From contig DGGQ01000127.1 of NCBI GenBank assembly GCA_002392275.1, forward strand, positions 1 to 5,077: 5,077 nucleotides of DNA, written 5' to 3'. The notes below the pieces were generated by a model that saw only the letters and a program-made list of their open reading frames with translations, was not told the DNA's origin and did not search any database. The position numbers and the translations under genes were made by a program. Positions 1 through 4,985 of the stretch are shown piece by piece (within the stretch, counting starts at the first letter, position 1; every line of letters begins with the position of its first letter). This DNA is from Treponema sp. UBA3870. Lineage in GTDB: Bacteria; Spirochaetota; Spirochaetia; Treponematales; Treponemataceae.

Positions 1-553
1 ATCAAGTTTTTCAATCGCGAACCTTTTCTTTGTCGCATTCGGTGGGATTTATTCCGCTACTGGTATAATAATTGGAAAGACTCTGGGAGAGGGAAATCTG
101 GAGCGTGCGCGTCAGGAAAAAAAATGGCTTCTGTCCGGTGCGGCCGTGTTCGGTGTGATTATGATGCTCCTGGGATTTTTAACCGTGTTCATTATTCCGC
201 TTGTGTTTGGCCGTCTCAGTGAAAGCGCAATCACAATCAGCCGGAACATGGTCATAATGATGTGCTTCTTCATGCCGATTTGGGTTTTTATGAACACACA
301 GCAGGCAGTCGCACGTGCGGGTGGAGATACGGCCATGGGAGCTATTGTTGATTCGACAATAACAATTGCGGTGATGATTCCATTGCTTTTTATTTTAAAA
401 TCATTCACGGCAATTGGTCCTGTGATGCTTTATCTTTTTGTCAAACTTCTTGATGTGGTTAAGGTCGTGATTTTCCAAATCTGGCTTAAAAAGGAACGTT
501 GGCTCAAAAATCTTACGGTCGGTGAAAAAATCGGGAACAAAGACGGCGAGTAG
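1..553 (+). CDS. MATE-family multidrug/drug:cation antiporter, C-terminal part (5' end outside window)
   Basis: The frame is open from base 2 to the TAG at 551-553 (183 residues visible), with no true start in the window. The GTG at 146 is internal, because clear transporter sequence precedes it. Hydrophobic segments lie at about visible residues 5-25, 47-69, 82-100, 112-132 and 137-161. They are separated by short charged loops such as GEGNLERARQ, which is typical of the second six-helix bundle of MATE proteins. The RAGGDT motif at residues 105-110, after a helix ending in NTQQAVA, is a MATE hallmark. The family exports cationic drugs or metabolites across the inner membrane using Na+ or H+ gradients; the substrate here cannot be told. 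The tail is basic and cytoplasmic. The methyltransferase gene begins 10 bp after the stop, so the two are probably co-transcribed. Family assignment is firm, but the specific subfamily (NorM or DinF type) is not resolved. Confidence 0.9.
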   Translation, partial: SSFSIANLFFVAFGGIYSATGIIIGKTLGEGNLERARQEKKWLLSGAAVFGVIMMLLGFLTVFIIPLVFGRLSESAITISRNMVIMMCFFMPIWVFMNTQQAVARAGGDTAMGAIVDSTITIAVMIPLLFILKSFTAIGPVMLYLFVKLLDVVKVVIFQIWLKKERWLKNLTVGEKIGNKDGE

Positions 554-563
554 AAATCTCAGT

Positions 564-1673
564 ATGGAAGAGAATATAGATTTTTTGACTACACAGATTA
601 TCACCTATCTTGGAAACAAGAGGAGCCTGATTGGGAACATAGAAAAAGAGATTGAAAAAATCTCAAAGGCAATTGGCAGGGAAAAACTTGTCTGCGCCGA
701 TTTGTTTTCCGGCTCCGGAATTGTCGCGCGTATGTTGAAAAGCCATTCCTCCATGCTGATTGTGAACGACCAGGAAGATTATTCATCCGTAATAAATTCG
801 TGCTACCTAATAAACAAAAAAGATTTTCCGAAAGAAAAATACGACCGCCTTCGTTCAAGGATTGAGCGGAAATGTCAAAAAGAAAAAATCCCCGGAATCA
901 TTACGGAAAACTATGCACCAAAAAACGACGAAAATATTATGCTTGGCGAAAGAGTTTTCTACACACACGAAAACGCAGTCCTGATTGACACATACAGAAA
1001 TCTGATTGACAAGATTGTGCGCGAGGATGATTTAAAAAAATTTTTTCTTGCACCGCTTATAACCGAGGCTTCAATCCATGTGAACACGAGCGGAGTTTTC
1101 AAGGGATTTTACAAGGACAAGAACACAGGAATTGGATGTTTTGGTGCATCCGGGAAAAATGCGCTGACAAGAATTTTTGGAAGGATAGAGCTGAAAGAAC
1201 CTGTGTTCAGCAATTTTGATTCCGACCTTGAAATCCATAAAAGGGACACCGTCGAGATTTCACGTGAGCTGAAAAATATTGATGTCGCATACCTTGATCC
1301 ACCGTACAACCAGCATCCATACGGTTCAAACTATTTTATGCTCAACCTGATTTTAAAAAACCAGCTCGATGTTGAGGTCAGCAGGGTAAGCGGAATTACG
1401 CAGGACTGGAAACGCTCCGTGTTCAACAAATCATATTCCGCATTGAAATCAATGGAGGAAATAATCGCAAATCTGGACGCAAAATTTATTGTGATTTCAT
1501 ACAACTCGGAGGGCTTCATAAGTTTTGACGAGATGAGCGGAATGTTGAAAAAATATGGAAAACTCAGGACCGTAAAAATTGCGTACAATACATTCAGGGG
1601 AAGCAGAAATTTGCGGAACCGCGACATACATGTTTCAGAATATCTTTTTGTTCTGAAAAAAACACTTGGATAA
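564..1673 (+). CDS. D12-class N6-adenine-specific DNA methyltransferase
   Basis: This 369-residue enzyme should transfer a methyl group from S-adenosylmethionine to N6 of adenine at a specific DNA site. Visible motifs, in order: YLGNKR at 15-20 (motif X of the alpha class), DLFSGSG at 46-52 (motif I, SAM binding), a conserved HVNTSGVFKGFYK block at 172-184, catalytic DPPY at 245-248 continuing as NQHPYGSNYF, SYNSEG at 312-317, and a C-terminal FRGSRN...EYLFVLKK block. The X-I-IV order and DPPY mark the Dam/DpnM-type alpha class (Pfam MethyltransfD12). The DPPYNxxxYxxNY form resembles the type II/IIS methylase branch rather than Dam itself; that is from memory of the family. ATG 564 is chosen because it lies 14 residues before motif X and does not overlap the transporter. 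A GTG at 522 would add 14 residues but overlap the upstream gene by 32 bp. Neither start has a good Shine-Dalgarno. No endonuclease gene is adjacent, so it may be an orphan. Confidence 0.93.
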   Translation: MEENIDFLTTQIITYLGNKRSLIGNIEKEIEKISKAIGREKLVCADLFSGSGIVARMLKSHSSMLIVNDQEDYSSVINSCYLINKKDFPKEKYDRLRSRIERKCQKEKIPGIITENYAPKNDENIMLGERVFYTHENAVLIDTYRNLIDKIVREDDLKKFFLAPLITEASIHVNTSGVFKGFYKDKNTGIGCFGASGKNALTRIFGRIELKEPVFSNFDSDLEIHKRDTVEISRELKNIDVAYLDPPYNQHPYGSNYFMLNLILKNQLDVEVSRVSGITQDWKRSVFNKSYSALKSMEEIIANLDAKFIVISYNSEGFISFDEMSGMLKKYGKLRTVKIAYNTFRGSRNLRNRDIHVSEYLFVLKKTLG

Positions 1674-1678
1674 AAACT

Positions 1679-2230
1679 ATGGAATATTTTAAAACGATAA
1701 AACTGAAAGACGGCAGAGAATGTGTTCTGAGAAACGGAACGGAAATGGATGGAAATGCCGTGCATGAGATTTTCAATCTGACACATGGACAGACAGATTT
1801 TCTTTTGTCCTACCCGGATGAAAATTCAATGAGCGCCAGTGAGGAAGCGGATTTCCTGAAGAAAAAAACGGAAAGCCCCAACGAGATTGAAATTGTCGCG
1901 GAGCTTGACGGAAGAATTGTCGGTACAGCGGGAATTGAATGTGTCGGCGCAAAGGAAAAGACAAAGCACCGTGCGGAATTGGGAATTGGAATCGACAAAA
2001 ACTACTGGGGGCTTGGAATCGGTTGCGCCATGCTCAAAGCCTGCATTGAGTGCGCTGTGTCCGCCGGATATTCGCAGCTGGAACTTGATGTTGTGTCCGA
2101 AAACGAGAGGGCGCTGTCGCTTTATAAAAAATTGGGTTTTGTGGAATATGGCAGGAATCCGAAAGGCTTTCGCTCCAGAGTGTCAGGATGGCAACCTCTT
2201 GTGCTTATGTACCTGGATTTGGCAAAATAG
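1679..2230 (+). CDS. GNAT-family N-acetyltransferase
   Basis: This 183-residue single-domain protein has the GNAT (Gcn5-related) fold and should transfer an acetyl group from acetyl-CoA to an amine. The acceptor is unknown. Evidence: EIEIVAELDGRIVGTAGI at 69-86 (strands before motif A), LGIGIDKNYWGLGIGCAML at 101-119 containing the pyrophosphate-binding GLGIG loop, LELDVVSENERALSLYKKLGF at 134-154 (motif B with the conserved N and the YKKLGF signature), and a closing MYLDL strand. Length is normal for a stand-alone GNAT. The acceptor could be a small molecule, an antibiotic or a protein N-terminus; sequence alone does not decide. It begins 5 bp after the methyltransferase stop with only a weak GGA (1668-1670) upstream, so coupled translation is likely. 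No signal peptide or membrane segment is seen. Confidence 0.9.
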   Translation: MEYFKTIKLKDGRECVLRNGTEMDGNAVHEIFNLTHGQTDFLLSYPDENSMSASEEADFLKKKTESPNEIEIVAELDGRIVGTAGIECVGAKEKTKHRAELGIGIDKNYWGLGIGCAMLKACIECAVSAGYSQLELDVVSENERALSLYKKLGFVEYGRNPKGFRSRVSGWQPLVLMYLDLAK

Positions 2231-2236
2231 ACTTTT

Positions 2237-2242
2237 AGGAGG
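2237..2242 (+). promoter_or_regulatory. Strong Shine-Dalgarno site of the DinB-like gene
   Basis: AGGAGG, a perfect anti-16S match, lies 6 bases before ATG 2249 and fixes that start. It is the only consensus ribosome site in the five-gene run, which suggests this gene is translated independently of its upstream neighbour. Confidence 0.85.
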
Positions 2243-2248
2243 ATTGCA

Positions 2249-2752
2249 ATGGAAGAAATTGTAAGTCAGATAAAAAGCCAGATGGAAATAAATTTTAAAA
2301 ATATCGAGGACCAAATTCTTATGGCTGATTTGGAAACTGTTTTTGATTGTGAGAACAATTCGCGGTATATTTTCCATTACCTACATTCCATGGACAAATT
2401 TTTTATCAACCCAGACAACTATGTTTATGAGGGTGAAAAACTTTTTGGAATCCCCGAAAATCTAAGCGTGATTGATTCTGCCCGCCCGGGTTATGAAAAG
2501 GATTCGTCCATTGTAATTTCGAGAGAAAAACTTCTGGACTATTTTGGATACATCAAAAATAAAATTGAAAACTATTTTGAGACATTGACCGCTGAAAATC
2601 TTTTGCAGAAACCAGATAACTGTAGGCACACAAGGCTTGAGATGATTCTGGCTCAGTTCAGACATTCAATGTGGCATACAGGGCTTTCAAGCGCGATAAC
2701 ATTTGAAAGCAAAAAAACATGGAACAAATTCTCGGGACTGAATAGATACTAA
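2249..2752 (+). CDS. DinB/YfiT-like putative metal-dependent protein
   Basis: This 167-residue, mostly helical soluble protein fits the DinB-like four-helix-bundle superfamily. That superfamily includes the YfiT metalloprotein and bacillithiol or mycothiol S-transferases. The evidence is the spacing of histidines: YLHSMDKFF at 44-52 gives the first metal ligand (His46), and QFRHSMWHTG at 136-145 gives the HxxxH pair (His139, His143). Together these form the three-His site typical of the family; the RHxxxHxG context is especially characteristic. The fold assignment is inference from motifs, since family sequences diverge strongly. The biochemical role is not known. Thiol-dependent detoxification is possible but unproved, and spirochaetes are not established bacillithiol producers. 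The start is fixed by AGGAGG 6 bases upstream. The gene follows the GNAT gene by 18 bp and ends 1 bp before the DUF2156 gene. Confidence 0.75.
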   Translation: MEEIVSQIKSQMEINFKNIEDQILMADLETVFDCENNSRYIFHYLHSMDKFFINPDNYVYEGEKLFGIPENLSVIDSARPGYEKDSSIVISREKLLDYFGYIKNKIENYFETLTAENLLQKPDNCRHTRLEMILAQFRHSMWHTGLSSAITFESKKTWNKFSGLNRY

Positions 2753-2753
2753 A

Positions 2754-3683
2754 ATGGAATGGCATACAACTGTTCTTGCAGACGCTGATATTTTGCAGAA
2801 ATGTGCGTTGGCAAATAATTTTTTTGAGAACAACTATAGCACGATAAATTCCATTCTGTACGAACAGAAATACAGCTCGCAGATTTCTGTTTGCGATGGA
2901 TGGATTTACGAAAAATATTTGGCAGGTGGAAAAATTTATTTTGGATTTCCTCACAATATTGAAGGCGACAATTCTGAAATAAAAAATGCACTTGAAAATA
3001 TTTTAGAGGATGCACGGACTTCAAATTGCGAATGTGTTTTTGGGAACATAACCCCAGATGAAAAAGAAATCCTCTGCAAACTTTATGCCTCCCCGAAAAT
3101 AGAAGCCGCGCCCGAACTTGGCGATTATATTTATTTGACTGAAAATCTTGCAAATCTTCCGGGAAAAAAGTTCAGTAAAAAAAGAAACCATATCCACCAG
3201 TTCGTAAAAAAATATCCAGAATACAGGTTCGAGATTTTGGGCTTGGACAATTTGGAATCCGCGATGCAGGTTGAGGAAAAATGGTTTATTGAAAGTTCCG
3301 AAAGAGTTGAGCAAAAAGATTTTTCCGAAGATTTACAGATTGAGCGCGCGATTATAAAAAACGCTCTGGACAATTTTGAATATTTTTCAAGAGTCTGCGG
3401 AATGTCCGGGGGAATTGTTTTTGTCCAGGCTTTTCCTGTCGCATTCTGTCTTTCCAGCAGGCTGAGTCCGGATGTCACTGACATCCATTTTGAAAAATGT
3501 CTTTCCGCTTTCGCAAAGGATGGAGGGTACGCTGTAATAAATAATGAATTTGCAAAAACAATTTCCACAAAATACATCAACAGGGAAGAGGATTTGGGTG
3601 TCGAGGGACTGAGGAAGGCTAAACTGTCCTACTATCCAGAAAAAATTTTAGACAAGTACAATGTCGGCTTAGTCACCATCTGA
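2754..3683 (+). CDS. DUF2156 domain protein (phosphatidylglycerol lysyltransferase C-terminal-like)
   Basis: This 309-residue protein matches the DUF2156/LPG_synthase_C family. The family has a tandem GNAT-like fold related to the catalytic half of MprF, which moves aminoacyl groups from tRNA to lipid. Recognisable blocks: an N-terminal half with FFENNYSTINSILYEQKY at 23-40; YIYLTENLANLPGKKFSKKR at 125-144, the conserved LxGKKxxKKRNHI segment, continuing NHIHQFVKKYPEYRFEIL; FEKCLSAFAKDGGYAVINNEF at 246-266; and the near-invariant YINREEDLGVEGLRKAKLSY at 274-293. No membrane segments are present, so this is the stand-alone soluble form, whose substrate is not established. ATG 2754 lies 1 bp after the preceding stop with no clear Shine-Dalgarno, so translation is probably coupled. 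The 3' end overlaps the convergent carA by 15 bp. Confidence 0.85.
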   Translation: MEWHTTVLADADILQKCALANNFFENNYSTINSILYEQKYSSQISVCDGWIYEKYLAGGKIYFGFPHNIEGDNSEIKNALENILEDARTSNCECVFGNITPDEKEILCKLYASPKIEAAPELGDYIYLTENLANLPGKKFSKKRNHIHQFVKKYPEYRFEILGLDNLESAMQVEEKWFIESSERVEQKDFSEDLQIERAIIKNALDNFEYFSRVCGMSGGIVFVQAFPVAFCLSSRLSPDVTDIHFEKCLSAFAKDGGYAVINNEFAKTISTKYINREEDLGVEGLRKAKLSYYPEKILDKYNVGLVTI

Positions 3684-4760
3684 CAGCATCGCAAAAAATC
3701 TGTCGAACAAAAAATTAGTGTCATGTGGTCCGCCGCATGCTTCGGGATGGAACTGGACACTAAACGCATTTATGTCCGTGTAGTCTATTCCCTCACAGGT
3801 TCCGTCGTTTACATTTACGAAACTCATTTTCGCAAAATCAGGAAGGGAACCGGGGTCAACCGCGTAGCCATGGTTCTGGCTTGTGATGTAGACTCTTCCG
3901 CTCGCACAATCTTTTACAGGATGATTTCCTCCACGGTGTCCGTATTTTAGTTTGACGGTTTTTGCTCCACGTGCAAGCGCAAGCATCTGATGTCCAAGGC
4001 AGATACCGAATATTGGAATTTTTTTGTATTCGCAAAGTTTTCTTATCTCAGAAATGATTTCCAAATTTTCGGCTGGATCTCCAGGTCCATTGCTCAACAT
4101 AATTCCATCCGGGGAAAGTGAAATTATTTTTTCAGCACCTGTGTTTGATGGAACGACGGTAACATTGCATCCACGTTTTTCAAGTTCACGCTTTATGTTT
4201 GCCTTCGCTCCAAAATCAAAAAGAACCACGCTGTTTTTTTTATTCACAATTTTTTGTGGAAAATCAATATTCTGCTGGACATTTTTTACTGCGTCAACAA
4301 TTTTGTATGAGCGGATTTTATCAAGAGTCTTTTCATCAACAATGACATCCGCGTCATAGCCGCTAACAACCATTCCGTTCATGACACCTGCCTCGCGAAG
4401 TTTTTTTGTAAGCGCGCGTGTGTCAATTCCCGAGATGCCTATTATTTTCTGCTCCTTCAAAAAACTGTCAAGCTTTCCTTCGCAACGAAAATTGGATGGG
4501 CTGTCACAAATCTCCCGGACGACATAAGCTTTTGCCCAGGATTTTTTGCTCTCAAAATCAGCGGGGATGGTTCCGTAGTTTCCAATCAGCGGAAAAGTCT
4601 GTGTGACAATCTGTCCAAAATAGCTTGGGTCTGTCAGCGTCTCCAGATAGCCTGTCATTCCAGTTGTAAAAACGGTCTCGCCAATTGCCGTTCCCTTTGC
4701 TCCAATGCTCTGTCCCTCAAAAACGGTTCCGTCCGCAAGAATCAAAAAAGCCTTGTCCAT
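3669..4760 (-). CDS. carA: Carbamoyl-phosphate synthase small (glutaminase) subunit
   Basis: The 363-residue CarA hydrolyses glutamine and passes ammonia to CarB, making carbamoyl phosphate for pyrimidine and arginine synthesis in the cytoplasm. The N-terminal CarA-specific domain is clear: LADGTVFEGQSIG at 8-20, GETVFTTGMTGYLETLTDPSY at 27-47, and the GISGIDTRALTKKLRE stretch at 108-123. The class I glutamine amidotransferase domain starts near 178 (VVLFDFGAKANI) and has SNGPGDP at 223-229, the nucleophile Cys254 in GICLGHQ, SQNHGYA at 294-300, and the catalytic pair His338 and Glu340 in QFHPEACGGP. Length is typical and all active-site residues are present. The start is supported by GAGG 6 bases upstream. 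carB is not adjacent: downstream lies an opposing gene and upstream a divergent one, so carA looks monocistronic. Its promoter and a putative attenuator lie at 4772-4870. Confidence 0.97.
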   Translation of the reverse strand: MDKAFLILADGTVFEGQSIGAKGTAIGETVFTTGMTGYLETLTDPSYFGQIVTQTFPLIGNYGTIPADFESKKSWAKAYVVREICDSPSNFRCEGKLDSFLKEQKIIGISGIDTRALTKKLREAGVMNGMVVSGYDADVIVDEKTLDKIRSYKIVDAVKNVQQNIDFPQKIVNKKNSVVLFDFGAKANIKRELEKRGCNVTVVPSNTGAEKIISLSPDGIMLSNGPGDPAENLEIISEIRKLCEYKKIPIFGICLGHQMLALARGAKTVKLKYGHRGGNHPVKDCASGRVYITSQNHGYAVDPGSLPDFAKMSFVNVNDGTCEGIDYTDINAFSVQFHPEACGGPHDTNFLFDRFFAMLSDGD

Positions 4761-4766
4761 TTTACG

Positions 4767-4770
4767 CCTC
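4767..4770 (-). promoter_or_regulatory. Shine-Dalgarno site of carA
   Basis: On the - strand, GAGG sits 6 bases before ATG 4760. It begins just one base after the U-run of the putative attenuator, so the terminator, if it forms, ends the RNA right before this site. Confidence 0.7.
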
Positions 4771-4771
4771 G

Positions 4772-4828
4772 AAAAAAAAGACGCTCACCCAATCTGATAA
4801 AAATTTATCAAATCAGATAAACGTCTTC
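4772..4828 (-). terminator. Putative transcription attenuator in the carA leader
   Basis: Read on the - strand, AAGACG (4827-4822) can pair with CGTCTT (4783-4778), and ATCTGAT (4818-4812) with ATCAGAT (4798-4792). The lower stem may extend through U-G and U-A pairs, leaving a UGGGU bulge on the 3' side and a 13-nt A/U-rich apical loop. The 3' arm runs straight into eight T (4779-4772), the form of an intrinsic terminator. It lies between the carA promoter and the carA start, with no other - strand gene upstream, so it cannot serve an earlier gene. That placement is why it is called an attenuator rather than a plain terminator. The pairing is seen directly; regulation is inferred. The A/U-rich upper stem makes it weaker than a GC-rich terminator. 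An alternative reading is a DNA operator palindrome. Confidence 0.6.
4795..4810. repeat. TGATAAA-AA-TTTATCA dyad in the carA leader
   Basis: This is a perfect 7-bp inverted repeat with a 2-bp centre, inside the loop and upper stem of the putative attenuator. As RNA it would form a hairpin that competes with the attenuator's upper stem, because both use the same ATCA. As DNA it could be a repressor site about 25-40 bp downstream of the predicted transcription start. It loosely resembles the Fur consensus (TGATAAT-N-ATTATCA) but has a 2-bp rather than 1-bp centre. No regulator can be named. Confidence 0.4.
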
Positions 4829-4834
4829 GTTCAT
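4808..4834 (-). CDS. Possible 8-codon leader peptide upstream of carA
   Basis: The frame ATG...TGA encodes MNEDVYLI. Its ATG begins about one base after the predicted transcription start, so it could be translated only as a leaderless message; no Shine-Dalgarno is possible. It covers the 5' arms of both attenuator stems and stops in the hairpin loop, the position a regulatory leader peptide would need. The codons show no run of arginine or other telltale residue. A frame this short occurs often by chance, so confidence is low. Confidence 0.25.
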   Translation of the reverse strand: MNEDVYLI

Positions 4835-4841
4835 TTCTATA

Positions 4842-4870
4842 ATTATAAGACTCCAAGCACATTTGGTCAA
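4842..4870 (-). promoter_or_regulatory. Sigma-70-type promoter of carA
   Basis: On the - strand, TTGACC (4870-4865) and a perfect TATAAT (4847-4842) are separated by exactly 17 bp. The predicted start is near 4835. This gives a leader of about 75 nt before carA ATG 4760, holding the putative attenuator. Confidence 0.85.
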
Positions 4871-4931
4871 TAAGGTGTAAACGGAAAACTGTTTGAAAAA
4901 ATGTCGGGCAACAGGAATTTAATCCCGGGCT

Positions 4932-4961
4932 TTGTATTTTTTTTATGATTTGTGGTATAAT
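4932..4961 (+). promoter_or_regulatory. Extended -10 sigma-70-type promoter of feoA
   Basis: TATAAT (4956-4961) is preceded by TG at 4953-4954, giving the extended -10 form TGGTATAAT. A partial -35, TTGTAT (4932-4937), lies 18 bp upstream within a T-rich tract. The predicted start is near 4968, leaving a 5' untranslated stretch of about 18 nt. ATTATCA at 4960-4966 overlaps the -10 end and equals one Fur-box half-site, but the other half is not conserved. Confidence 0.75.
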
Positions 4962-4975
4962 TATCAAACAACAAA

Positions 4976-4979
4976 GAGG
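4976..4979 (+). promoter_or_regulatory. Shine-Dalgarno site of feoA
   Basis: GAGG within AAAGAGGA lies 6 bases before GTG 4986. The nearer ATG at 4984 is followed directly by TGA, so this site serves the GTG start. Confidence 0.75.
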
Positions 4980-4985
4980 ATTGAT

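Noticed and set aside
522..563. GTG start at 522 giving the methyltransferase 14 extra residues
   Set aside because: It overlaps the transporter by 32 bp, lacks a Shine-Dalgarno, and the extra residues (lysine/serine-rich) do not look like part of the family's N-terminus. ATG 564 is better.
1331..1786. 151-residue open frame on the - strand
   Set aside because: It runs opposite the methyltransferase and GNAT coding sequence, resembles no family, and is Phe/Ser/Ile-rich as expected from the complement of AT-rich genes.
1887..2264. 125-residue + strand frame overlapping the GNAT gene
   Set aside because: It is out of frame with clear GNAT motifs and its composition (Arg/Cys/Trp-rich) is unlike real proteins here.
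3131..3580. 149-residue open frame on the - strand
   Set aside because: It lies wholly opposite the well-supported DUF2156 gene and has no recognisable motif or ribosome site, so it is a shadow frame.
3682..3703. GACAG...CTGTC inverted repeat near the carA 3' end as a shared terminator
   Set aside because: The 5-bp stem lies within carA coding sequence and no U-run follows it on either strand.
4904..4944. CGGG...CCCG plus T-run, or the CCCGGG palindrome at 4924-4929, as a terminator
   Set aside because: Only a 4-bp stem with a 15-nt loop can form, and the T-run begins several bases after the stem. It more likely belongs to the T-rich -35 region of feoA.
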